From contig CATWCP010000045.1 of assembly GCA_958349325.1 (NCBI GenBank), positions 1 through 8,266 on the forward strand: 8,266 nucleotides of DNA, in the 5' to 3' direction. Positions 1-6,312 of the stretch are shown one piece after another (the first letter of the stretch is position 1; every line of letters begins with the position of its first letter). Position numbers and translations under genes: made by a program. This DNA comes from an uncultured Collinsella sp. Lineage in GTDB: Bacteria; Actinomycetota; Coriobacteriia; Coriobacteriales; Coriobacteriaceae. The notes under the pieces are model-generated. The model saw only the letters and a list, made by a program, of their open reading frames with translations. It was not told where the DNA came from and ran no database searches.

Positions 1-98
1 GCGTACTTTCTTGTTGTTCTTGAACAGTGATGAAAGATTGTATTTGATTCCTACCGAAGGAGCAGGACAAGGCGCCACACATGGTCGAGGACGTTCTG
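1..98. other. Left-edge non-coding flank
   Basis: This stretch lies downstream of asd and shows no gene I can support. A plus-strand open frame begins here but runs antisense through asd, and its translation is low-complexity and resembles no family I know. A TACAAT hexamer on the minus strand looks like a -10 box, but no acceptable -35 stands at the right distance, so no promoter is called. Confidence 0.4.
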
Positions 99-122
99 AA
101 AACCAAGCCCGGCCCCCGCCGG
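99..122 (-). terminator. Candidate intrinsic terminator of asd
   Basis: Read on the minus strand just after the asd stop, a five-base-pair GC stem (CCGGC / GCCGG, with a GGGG loop) is followed within a few bases by TTGGTTTT. The position is right for ending the lysC-asd transcript. The stem is short and the T tract is interrupted, so it may be a modest terminator. Confidence 0.5.
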
Positions 123-132
123 ACAGGTCACA

Positions 133-1158
133 CTACTCGCAGAGCAGCTTAGCGATCTGGACGGCGTTGGTTGCCGCGCCCTTACGGATTTGGTCGCCGC
201 AGCACCAGAAGGTAATACCGCGCGTGGCCTCGGGGTTCGAGATGTCGCGACGCACGCGACCGACCCAGATCAGGTCCTGGTCGGACGTATCCATCGGCAT
301 GGGGAAGCGATCGTGCGCATCCTCGGCGCTCATATCGTCAACCAGCTTCACGCCCGGAGCGGCAGCCAGCGCAGCACGGGCCTCTTCCACCGTGATGTCG
401 CGCTCAAACTCGAGCGTAATGCTCTCGGAGTGCGAACGCAGCACAGGGACGCGCACGCAGGTGCAGTTCACGCGCAGCTCGGGCAGATGCATGATCTTAC
501 GGCCCTCGTTCTGCAGTTTCATCTCCTCGGAGGTAAAGCCCTCCTCCTTGACGCCGCCAATCTGCGGAATCAGGTTGCTCGCCAGCTGGGCGGCAAACGC
601 GCGCGGCTCGGGAATCTCCTCGCCACGGCCCAGGGCGGCCAGCTGAGCCTCGAGCTCGGCCATACCGGGCGCGCCAGCGCCCGAAGCTGCCTGATACGTG
701 GACACGATCATACGCTTCACGCCGGCAAGCTGGTGCAGCGGCCAGGTGGGAACCAGGCCGATAATGGTCGCGCAGTTGGGGTTGGCGATAAGGCCGTGAT
801 GCCATTTGATATCGTCGGCATTGATCTCGGGCACGACCAGCGGCACCTCGGGATCCATGCGGAAGGCGTGGCTGTTGTCGACCACGACGGCTCCGCGCTT
901 GACGGCCTCGGGCAGCAGCTCCTTAGCGATATCGTCGCCGGCAGCGCCGAGCACGATGTCGCAGCCCTCAAAGGCCTCGGGGCAAGCTTCCTCAATCACG
1001 ATCTGCTCGCCGCGGAACTCAACGGTTTTGCCCGCGGAGCGTGCACTTGCCAACAGCTTGAGCTTGCCGACCGGGAACTCCTGCTCGTTGAGGCACTCAA
1101 GCATCTGGGTGCCCACGGCTCCCGTCGCGCCCAAAATAGCAACCGTGTACTGTTTCAT
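133..1158 (-). CDS. asd: Aspartate-semialdehyde dehydrogenase
   Basis: This enzyme reduces 4-aspartyl phosphate to aspartate-4-semialdehyde with NADPH, the branch point to lysine/diaminopimelate, threonine and methionine. The 341-residue product is of normal family length. Visible motifs are the N-terminal nucleotide-binding loop GATGAVG (10-16), DNSHAFRM (94-101), the active-site cysteine Cys129 in NPNCAT, NEGRK (217-221), and RVPVLRSHSE, where His243 should be the acid-base residue. The open frame extends 49 codons upstream, but those encode no family sequence. The ATG at 1158 begins the typical MKQYTVAILGATG start and is preceded by a purine-rich AAAGGGGG. It lies downstream of lysC on the same strand with a 173-nt spacer holding hairpins, so it may be partly uncoupled from lysC. 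All key residues appear intact. Confidence 0.96.
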   Translation of the reverse strand: MKQYTVAILGATGAVGTQMLECLNEQEFPVGKLKLLASARSAGKTVEFRGEQIVIEEACPEAFEGCDIVLGAAGDDIAKELLPEAVKRGAVVVDNSHAFRMDPEVPLVVPEINADDIKWHHGLIANPNCATIIGLVPTWPLHQLAGVKRMIVSTYQAASGAGAPGMAELEAQLAALGRGEEIPEPRAFAAQLASNLIPQIGGVKEEGFTSEEMKLQNEGRKIMHLPELRVNCTCVRVPVLRSHSESITLEFERDITVEEARAALAAAPGVKLVDDMSAEDAHDRFPMPMDTSDQDLIWVGRVRRDISNPEATRGITFWCCGDQIRKGAATNAVQIAKLLCE

Positions 1159-1225
1159 GCTTCCCCCTTTAAAGGTTGTGGCTTTTGCCCGCACGCCGAG
1201 CAGGCCGATTATTGTTGCCAGTGTA

Positions 1226-1256
1226 TACAAGAACAGGGCGGGCACGAAACCCGCCC
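1226..1256 (-). terminator. Hairpin with T-rich tail between lysC and asd
   Basis: A perfect 7-bp stem (GGGCGGG / CCCGCCC, 1236-1242 and 1250-1256) with a 7-nt loop is followed on the minus strand by TGTTCTTGT. This fits an intrinsic terminator or attenuator downstream of lysC and upstream of asd. The T tract is broken by G and C, so readthrough into asd is likely. I see no clear promoter between it and asd. Confidence 0.45.
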
Positions 1257-1259
1257 CGT

Positions 1260-1281
1260 CGAAACGAAACCGAAACGAAAC
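1260..1281. repeat. Tandem 11-bp repeat in lysC-asd spacer
   Basis: CGAAACGAAAC occurs twice back to back (1260-1270 and 1271-1281), made of a smaller CGAAA unit repeated four times. It sits between two hairpins in the lysC-asd spacer. The function is unknown; it may simply reflect slippage. Confidence 0.8.
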
Positions 1282-1290
1282 GCCCCGCCG

Positions 1291-1319
1291 TAGATTTTGA
1301 GGCAACTCCCAAAAATCTA
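1291..1319. repeat. Inverted repeat just downstream of lysC
   Basis: TAGATTTT (1291-1298) and AAAATCTA (1312-1319) are perfect inverted arms. An inner GAG / CTC pair extends the stem to 11 bp around a four-base loop, with a 3-nt bulge. It begins about 13 nt past the lysC stop on the minus strand. No T tract follows on either strand, so it looks like an mRNA 3'-end or stability hairpin rather than a standard terminator. Confidence 0.6.
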
Positions 1320-1331
1320 GCGAGATAGCAG

Positions 1332-2720
1332 CTACTTGTGGAGCGCAGCCAGAGCGGGATCGACCGGCGCGGAAGCCTCCAGGTCGGAGACCTTCACAAT
1401 GCCGTTCTCATCGGAGAAGGCACGGTAAATGGTCCGAATCGCTAGGTCGAAGTCCTTCTCCTCGACACCGATGATGATGTTGATCTCGTCGCAGCTCTGC
1501 GAAATCATACGCACGCTCACGCCGGCCTGGCCAAGCATGCCAAACAGATGGCCCGAGATGCCTGCGCGGCCGCGCAGGTTACGGCCGACGGTTGCGATGA
1601 GCGCCAAGCCCTCGACAACCTCGATCTCGAGCGGCTCGACCTCCTGCTGGATGTCGCCCACGAGCGAGTACAGCGAATCGTGCACATCCTTCTCCTGCAC
1701 CACGGCGCCAAAGCGGTCGACACCGGTGGGCATGTGCTCGACGGAAACGTCATAGCGCTCGAACACCGAAAGTGCGCGGCGCATAAAGCCGACACGGGGC
1801 TTGGTACGGTCACGAGCCACGTTGATGGCGACAAAACCGCGCTTGCCGGTCACGCCGGTAATGATGGGCTCGGCCTCGCCCTCATCGGCCGTCTCGCTAA
1901 TGATGGTACCGGGGTCCTGCGGCGCATTGGTGTTCTTGATGACCAGCGGAATACCCGCCTCGCGCACGGGGAACACGGCCTCCTCGTGCAGGACGCTTGC
2001 GCCCATGTACGAAAGCTCGCGCAGCTCCTCGTAGGTAACGCGCGCAATGGGCTGAGCCTCGGGAACAATACGCGGATCGGCAGAATAGAAGCCCGAGACA
2101 TCGGTCCAGTTCTCGTACAGATCGGCGCCCAGGCACTTGGCCAGAATCGAGCCGGAAATATCGCCGCCGCCACGGTCGAGCAGCTTGATCTGGCCCTCAC
2201 GCGTCGCGCCGTAGAAACCGGGCATAACAAAGCCGCCCTGCTGACCGTACTCCTGCACCAGCTCAGAGGTGCGATTCATGCTGAGCGTACCGTCGTGATG
2301 GAACGCCACAACCGTCGCGGCGTCCAGGAACGGTAAGCCCAGGTACTCGGCCATCAGGCGGGCGGTAAAGTACTCGCCACGGCTCACAAGTTCCTCGGTG
2401 GAGTAGCCGCCCGAGCGGGCGCGCTCGGCAAAGGCCGCGAACTCCTCACGGATGGGATAGGTAAGCTCCAGCTCGTCAGCGATATCAAAATAGCGCTGGC
2501 CAATGTCCTCGAGCAGCTCCTCACACGACACGTGGTACTTGACGTGCGCGTTGACCAGGTAGAGCAGGTCGGTCACCTTGGTGTCGCCCTTAAAACGGCG
2601 ACCGCAGGCAGAAACCACCACAAAACGGCGAGCCGGGTCGGCATCGACGATGGCCTTGATCTTCTTAAAGTGTTCGGCGTCGGCGACCGACGAGCCGCCA
2701 AACTTGGCAATCTTAATCAT
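1332..2720 (-). CDS. lysC: Aspartate kinase (aspartokinase)
   Basis: This enzyme phosphorylates aspartate to 4-aspartyl phosphate, the committed and usually feedback-controlled step of the lysine, threonine and methionine pathways. The 462-residue protein shows KFGGSS (6-11), VVSACG (35-40) followed by DTKVTDLLY, SRGEYFTARLMAEYL (113-127), RGGGDISGSILA (183-194), the TDVSGFYSADPRIVPEA block (206-222) and LSYMGASVLHEEA (236-248). The region from about 291 to the end fits two ACT regulatory domains, the second containing ISQSCDEINIIIGVE (406-420). It is a monofunctional kinase: the protein ends after the ACT region with no fused homoserine dehydrogenase. Position 39 is Cys, where many relatives have Pro or Met before the Gly. 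The ATG at 2720 gives the expected MIKIAKFGG start, though the upstream ribosome binding site is weak. The allosteric effector cannot be read from sequence alone. It is divergent from thrC and upstream of asd. Confidence 0.95.
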   Translation of the reverse strand: MIKIAKFGGSSVADAEHFKKIKAIVDADPARRFVVVSACGRRFKGDTKVTDLLYLVNAHVKYHVSCEELLEDIGQRYFDIADELELTYPIREEFAAFAERARSGGYSTEELVSRGEYFTARLMAEYLGLPFLDAATVVAFHHDGTLSMNRTSELVQEYGQQGGFVMPGFYGATREGQIKLLDRGGGDISGSILAKCLGADLYENWTDVSGFYSADPRIVPEAQPIARVTYEELRELSYMGASVLHEEAVFPVREAGIPLVIKNTNAPQDPGTIISETADEGEAEPIITGVTGKRGFVAINVARDRTKPRVGFMRRALSVFERYDVSVEHMPTGVDRFGAVVQEKDVHDSLYSLVGDIQQEVEPLEIEVVEGLALIATVGRNLRGRAGISGHLFGMLGQAGVSVRMISQSCDEINIIIGVEEKDFDLAIRTIYRAFSDENGIVKVSDLEASAPVDPALAALHK

Positions 2721-2824
2721 GGGCTGGAGGTTACCTTTCTAAAAAGCCTCTGCGAACCTATTTTGCGCGCTCTGATACCATGGTTTCACCGATTGGGACC
2801 AAGGCATCCGAGGAGCAGTGTTAT
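2721..2824. promoter_or_regulatory. Divergent lysC / thrC control region
   Basis: This 104-nt gap separates the starts of lysC (minus) and thrC (plus) and must hold, or lie next to, the promoters of both. I see no convincing -35/-10 pair. TACCAT (2776-2781) is a possible plus-strand -10 box and overlaps the 8-nt palindrome ACCATGGT (2777-2784). The gap is too short for a lysine riboswitch or a T-box leader, and neither consensus is visible. Shared control of both arms is an inference from the layout. Confidence 0.5.
2810..2815 (+). promoter_or_regulatory. thrC ribosome binding site
   Basis: GAGGAG lies 9 nt upstream of the ATG at 2825. It supports that start over the in-frame ATG at 2780, which would add 15 residues outside the family's N-terminal pattern. 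Confidence 0.75.
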
Positions 2825-4342
2825 ATGGGAACTTATCATAGTACACGAGGACGCACTTTATCGTGCTCAAGTAAGGTGGCAATCCGTACCGGCATCGCTC
2901 CCGACGGGGGTTTGTTTGTCTCGGACGAGCTCGGCACCCAGCAGGTCGATATCAGCTCGCTTGCAGATAAATCGTACTTTGAAATCGCTCAAGATGTGTT
3001 GGGAATGTTACTGAATGATTACACGGCCGAAGAAATTTCGGCGTGTGTCGACGAGGCATACCGCGGCACGTTCGCGAGTGAAGAGGTTACGCCGCTCGTC
3101 AAACTCGACGCTGCACTGGGCGCCGACGCCCCTCAGACCTATGTGATGGAGCTCTTTGGCGGCCCCACAAGCGCCTTCAAGGACGTCGCCCTTCAGATGC
3201 TCCCCCGCCTCATGGCCCGCACTTCCGCCAAGGACGGCGGCGCTGAGCGCATCATGATCGTCACCGCCACGTCGGGCGACACGGGCAAGGCCGCACTCGC
3301 CGGTTTTGCCGACGCTCCGGGCACGGGCATCACCGTCTTTTATCCCGAGGGCAAGGTCAGCCGCGTCCAGAACCTGCAGATGTCCACGCAGGAGGGCGAC
3401 AACGTCGCCGTCTGCGGCATCCGCGGCAACTTTGACGACGCCCAGAGCGCCGTCAAGCGCATCTTTGCCGATAAGGAGCTTGCCGAGCGTCTGGAGGCCG
3501 CCGGCACGGTGCTTTCGAGCGCCAACTCCATCAACGTCGGCCGCCTGGTACCGCAGGTCGTCTACTACTTTGCCGCCTATGCGCAGCTGCTGCGCGCCGG
3601 CGCCATCGAGGCCGGCGACGCCGTGGAGTTCTGCGTACCGACCGGCAACTTTGGCGACATCCTGGCCGGCTACTATGCCAAGCGCATGGGTCTGCCCGTC
3701 GCCAAACTCGTCGTGGCCAGCGACAAGAACAACGTGCTCGCTGACTTCCTGACCACCGGCGTTTACGACCGTAACCGCCCGTTCTTCACGACCATCTCGC
3801 CGTCGATGGACATCCTCATCAGCTCCAACCTCGAGCGCATGCTCTACTTCCTGTCCGACGGCGACTGCGAGCTCGTTGCCGGCCTTATGGAGCAGCTGGC
3901 ACAGACTGGTCGCTACGAGGTTCCCGCCGACCTGCTGGCAAAAATTCAGAGCGTCTTTGGCTGCGGTTGGGCCAGCGAAGACGAGGTTCGCGCTGCCATC
4001 AAGAGCTGCTGGGACGCGAACGGCTACGTGATCGACCCGCACACCGCTTGCGGCTATCACGTCTTTGAAAAGGTCGCTCCCGCCGAGGGCGCCAAGGCTC
4101 GCGTGCTGCTTTCGACCGCCAGCCCCTACAAGTTCCCGCGCGCCTGCTGCGACGCTCTGGGCCTCGACGTTCCCGAGGATGATTTTGAGGCCATGGGTGT
4201 ACTCGAGCAGGCCACCAACACGGTCGCCCCAACCCAGCTCGCCGAACTCGAATCCAAACCCATCCGCTTCGAAGACGTCTGCGACGTCGACGAGATGACC
4301 AGCTACGTCGAGTCTGCAGCAAAACGAATGAGCACCGACTAG
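2825..4342 (+). CDS. thrC: Threonine synthase, PLP-dependent
   Basis: This enzyme converts O-phospho-homoserine to threonine and phosphate, the last step of threonine synthesis. The 505-residue protein begins MGTYHSTRG, matching the classic MxYxSTRG start of the E. coli/yeast type of threonine synthase, and runs longer than the E. coli enzyme. The pyridoxal phosphate lysine is Lys119 in GGPTSAFKD (112-120). TATSGDTGKAAL (148-158), YPEGKVS (173-179), SINVGR (235-240) and PTGNFGDILAGYYA (272-285) are the expected substrate and cofactor loops. The family's conserved C-terminal region is present, including DPHTACGYHVFE (404-415) and TASPYKFP (431-438). The start is fixed by the GAGGAG site. A GC-rich hairpin follows the stop, then thrB on the same strand. 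No damage is seen. Confidence 0.96.
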   Translation: MGTYHSTRGRTLSCSSKVAIRTGIAPDGGLFVSDELGTQQVDISSLADKSYFEIAQDVLGMLLNDYTAEEISACVDEAYRGTFASEEVTPLVKLDAALGADAPQTYVMELFGGPTSAFKDVALQMLPRLMARTSAKDGGAERIMIVTATSGDTGKAALAGFADAPGTGITVFYPEGKVSRVQNLQMSTQEGDNVAVCGIRGNFDDAQSAVKRIFADKELAERLEAAGTVLSSANSINVGRLVPQVVYYFAAYAQLLRAGAIEAGDAVEFCVPTGNFGDILAGYYAKRMGLPVAKLVVASDKNNVLADFLTTGVYDRNRPFFTTISPSMDILISSNLERMLYFLSDGDCELVAGLMEQLAQTGRYEVPADLLAKIQSVFGCGWASEDEVRAAIKSCWDANGYVIDPHTACGYHVFEKVAPAEGAKARVLLSTASPYKFPRACCDALGLDVPEDDFEAMGVLEQATNTVAPTQLAELESKPIRFEDVCDVDEMTSYVESAAKRMSTD

Positions 4343-4354
4343 ATCCCTTATTAA

Positions 4355-4386
4355 GCGCCGGCGAAAGCCGGCGCACCTTCTTTTAT
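4355..4386 (+). terminator. Intrinsic terminator after thrC
   Basis: GCGCCGGC (4355-4362) and GCCGGCGC (4367-4374) form a perfect 8-bp stem closed by a GAAA tetraloop, followed by ACCTTCTTTTAT. It lies 12 nt past the thrC stop. The T tract is offset and broken by C, so termination may be partial and leave some readthrough to thrB. Confidence 0.75.
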
Positions 4387-4422
4387 CAGATACCCACCGG
4401 GATGATGACGAACTGACATGCG

Positions 4423-4528
4423 GGTCTGCCTGTTTAGTTCGTCGCGAGTTCCGCACGAGCCGGAAAGCACTTAATGTGCTTTCCGAGCGAGCCAGGACTG
4501 CCCGAGCAGCGAACTAAACAGACAGACC
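4423..4528. repeat. 106-nt inverted-repeat element upstream of thrB
   Basis: The outer arms are 19 bp (4423-4441 and 4510-4528) with a single mismatch, and contain GTTTAGTTCG and its complement. The centre is a perfect 10-bp stem (CGGAAAGCAC, 4461-4470, with 4476-4485) around a TTAAT loop. The segments between are unequal (19 and 24 nt) and pair poorly, though they share scattered similarity when one is reverse-complemented. That fits two diverged inverted copies of a shorter unit. The right arm ends 4 nt before the thrB ribosome binding site, AGGAG (4533-4537), so a thrB mRNA starting upstream would carry the whole fold in its leader. It could be a REPIN or MITE-like dispersed palindrome or a leader structure. 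No target-site duplication is clear. Confidence 0.8.
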
Positions 4529-4543
4529 GCCCAGGAGATTCCC

Positions 4544-5425
4544 ATGATCAAGATCACCGTCCCTGCAACAAGCGCAAACCTAGGCATCGGCTACGACACC
4601 CTCGGCATGGCCGTCAGTCTCTACTCACACTTTACCTTCGAGCGCGCCGACAAACTCACCATCACGGGCTGCCCCGAGGAATTCCAAAACGAGAACAACC
4701 TGGTCTACGTCAGCTTTGTCGATGCGCTGGCCGCATGGGGCGAGCCGGCCTTCCCCGTCGCTATCGACATCCAGACCGACGTGCCCGTCGCCCGCGGCCT
4801 GGGTTCCAGCTCCACCTGCGTCGTCGCCGGCATCATGGCTGCCGCCGCGTTGACGGGCCATACCGTCGACCGCGCCGAGCTCGTCCGCATCGCCACCGAG
4901 GTCGAGGGCCATCCCGATAACGTCGCCCCCGCTATCCTGGGCGGCGCCGTCTGCTCCTTTACGCCGACCGATTCGCTCCCCCAGTGCCTGCGCTACGAGG
5001 TGAGCGATCGCCTGCGTTTTATTACCGTGATTCCGCCCTACGAGGTACACACGAGCGAGGCGCGCAAGGTCGTGCCGCAGGAGATTCCGCTCTCCACCGC
5101 CGTGTGGCAGATGGGCCGCATCGCCGGCATGACGCGCGGCCTGGAGACCGGCGACCTTGACCTGATTGCCGCCGCCAACGACGACCGCATCCAGGAGCCC
5201 TATCGTCGCCGTCTGATTCCCGACTACAACGCCGTGCGCGACACCTGCCTTAACGGCGGCGCTAAGACCATCTGGATCAGCGGCTCGGGCTCGACCCTCA
5301 TGGCTGTGACCGACGACACCATCGTGGCAAAGTTCCTGCAGGTCAAGCTGCGCGAGCAGTTCCCCAAGTGCGACACGCATATTCTGACGTGCGACACCGA
5401 GGGCGCTCAAATCGAGTACCTGTAG
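4544..5425 (+). CDS. thrB: Homoserine kinase (GHMP family)
   Basis: This enzyme phosphorylates homoserine to O-phospho-homoserine with ATP, giving the substrate of the neighbouring threonine synthase. The 293-residue protein is of usual length. GHMP-kinase hallmarks are the N-terminal VPATSANLGIGYDTLG (6-21), the ATP-binding loop PVARGLGSSS (81-90), EGHPDNVAPAILGG (121-134) and the C-terminal ISGSGSTLMA (245-254). The last deviates slightly from the common SGAGPT form but stays glycine/serine-rich. The ATG at 4544 is preceded by AGGAG with 6-nt spacing. The gene follows thrC but is separated from it by an intrinsic terminator and a long palindromic element, so it may be translated from a structured leader or a readthrough transcript. 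It converges with engB across another long palindrome. Confidence 0.95.
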   Translation: MIKITVPATSANLGIGYDTLGMAVSLYSHFTFERADKLTITGCPEEFQNENNLVYVSFVDALAAWGEPAFPVAIDIQTDVPVARGLGSSSTCVVAGIMAAAALTGHTVDRAELVRIATEVEGHPDNVAPAILGGAVCSFTPTDSLPQCLRYEVSDRLRFITVIPPYEVHTSEARKVVPQEIPLSTAVWQMGRIAGMTRGLETGDLDLIAAANDDRIQEPYRRRLIPDYNAVRDTCLNGGAKTIWISGSGSTLMAVTDDTIVAKFLQVKLREQFPKCDTHILTCDTEGAQIEYL

Positions 5426-5448
5426 GCATCGCCGGTCGACCCCACCGA

Positions 5449-5573
5449 GCCGCCCAAGGGCATCCCCTTAAAAACGTCCTCGCACTTGAGGCCCGCTTAT
5501 CCTGCTCCTTCGGAGCCGTGGATAAGCGGGCCTCGTGCTGCGGAATGTTTTTAAGGGGATGCCCTTGGGCGGC
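5449..5573. repeat. 125-nt long inverted repeat, possible bidirectional terminator
   Basis: The outer arms are a perfect 27-bp inverted repeat (5449-5475 and 5547-5573). An inner perfect 15-bp stem follows (GAGGCCCGCTTATCC, 5488-5502, with 5520-5534), closed by a further 5-bp GCTCC / GGAGC hairpin (5504-5516). The two 12-nt segments between outer and inner stems can still pair in part, including GCAC with GTGC. The element starts 23 nt after the thrB stop, between convergent thrB and engB. On each strand the inner stem is followed about 12 nt later by GTTTTTAA, so it could end transcripts from both sides. Its size and perfection also fit a recently copied palindromic repeat. No flanking target duplication is clear. 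Confidence 0.88.
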
Positions 5574-5582
5574 CCTACAACA

Positions 5583-5598
5583 ACATTGCCGGCAATGT
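5583..5598. repeat. Perfect 16-nt palindrome
   Basis: ACATTGCCGGCAATGT reads identically on both strands with no spacer. It lies 9 nt beyond the long inverted repeat, in the thrB-engB gap. CCCT and AGGG flank it imperfectly (5573-5576 and 5602-5605). It could be a binding site for a dimeric protein or part of the repeat neighbourhood; no function can be assigned. Confidence 0.7.
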
Positions 5599-5683
5599 CT
5601 ACAGGGACCCACGCTTTGAAAGGGCGCCGGGCTGATAGTTTTGTTTTTTATTGATAGGGGCTCTTGCTAGGCTGGAGCCCTGA
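5599..5683. other. T-rich tract and hairpin downstream of engB
   Basis: No gene is seen here. TTTTGTTTTTTATT (5639-5652) would give a U-rich RNA in the plus direction, preceded by only an imperfect stem around CGCTTTGAAAGGGCG, so a second plus-strand terminator is possible but weak. GGGCTC (5658-5663) and GAGCCC (5675-5680) form a 6-bp hairpin directly after the engB stop. On the minus strand it is followed by an A-rich rather than T-rich stretch, so it is not a canonical terminator for engB. Confidence 0.35.
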
Positions 5684-6274
5684 CTAGAGGCAGGCCTCGG
5701 CGATGCGCTTTTTTAGTTCGTCGATACCCACGCCGGTCTGGGAGCTCGTGATGATTACATTCTCGGCCGGGACGTTGAGCTGCTTTTTGATGGCTGCTGC
5801 TTGGCGGGCCTGCTGGGTGCGGCTGAGTTTGTCGGCCTTGGTGAGGCAGACGATAAAGTTGAACTCGTTGCCCTGCAGGTAGTCGATCATGTCATGGTCG
5901 AGTTTACTGGGGTCGTGGCGAATGTCCACCAGCGACACAACCAGGTTAAAGCTGCGCTCGGAGTCGAAGAAGTCGCCAATGAGCTCGGCCCAACGGTCGC
6001 GCTCGGCCTTGGAACGGCGGGCGAAACCGTAGCCTGGCAGGTCCACAAAGTGCACGTCGTCGGCCTCGAAGAAGTTGATGTTGCTCGTCTTGCCCGGCGT
6101 ACTCGAAACCTTCACCAGGTTCTTGCGGCCAAAGAGCTTGTTCATGATGGACGACTTGCCCACGTTGGAGCGGCCGACAAAGCTCACCTCGGGGCAGGTG
6201 GACTCGGGGATCTGCGAAACCTTGCCGTAGCTGGCGACGAACTTGGCAAGCTGATAGTTAATGGAATCGGCCAT
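5684..6274 (-). CDS. engB: Ribosome biogenesis GTP-binding protein YsxC/EngB
   Basis: This is a small TrmE-Era-type GTPase of the YihA/YsxC/EngB family, which assists late large-subunit ribosome assembly in the cytoplasm and is essential in several bacteria. The 196-residue protein is of typical length. GTPase motifs are G1 GRSNVGKS (34-41), the switch region STPGKTSNINFF (58-69), G3 DLPGYGFA (78-85), G4 TKADK (145-149) and a G5-like SSQTGVG (177-183). The ATG at 6274 is preferred over an in-frame GTG at 6280, because AAGGAG sits 5 nt before the ATG and overlaps that GTG. It follows mtnN on the same strand with a 38-nt gap and no hairpin, so the two are probably co-transcribed. Confidence 0.95.
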   Translation of the reverse strand: MADSINYQLAKFVASYGKVSQIPESTCPEVSFVGRSNVGKSSIMNKLFGRKNLVKVSSTPGKTSNINFFEADDVHFVDLPGYGFARRSKAERDRWAELIGDFFDSERSFNLVVSLVDIRHDPSKLDHDMIDYLQGNEFNFIVCLTKADKLSRTQQARQAAAIKKQLNVPAENVIITSSQTGVGIDELKKRIAEACL

Positions 6275-6312
6275 GGACACTCCTTGGTCGTAGGTTCTTA
6301 CAAATAGACGCG

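Noticed and set aside
190..1293. A 367-codon plus-strand open frame opposite asd
   Set aside because: It is antisense to asd, which shows all catalytic motifs. The antisense product is low-complexity and unrecognisable.
2721..2824. Possible lysine riboswitch or threonine T-box controlling lysC or thrC
   Set aside because: The gap is too short for either structure, and no T-box consensus or riboswitch-like core is visible.
3008..4456. A 482-codon open frame on the minus strand opposite thrC
   Set aside because: It is an antisense shadow of thrC, caused by GC-rich codon bias. Its translation is rich in Gly, Val, Ala and Asp, matches no family I know, and thrC has full motifs.
4387..4543. A dedicated thrB promoter before the gene
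   Set aside because: CTGACA at 4413-4418 resembles a -35 box, but no acceptable -10 box lies at a usable distance.
5368..5619. Small open frames on both strands across the thrB 3' end and the long palindrome
   Set aside because: They exist on both strands because the underlying sequence is an inverted repeat. There is no ribosome binding site or family signal.
4343..5683. Insertion sequence remnant or transposase linked to the palindromes
   Set aside because: No transposase fragment is encoded in or near the elements, and no clear target-site duplication flanks either one.
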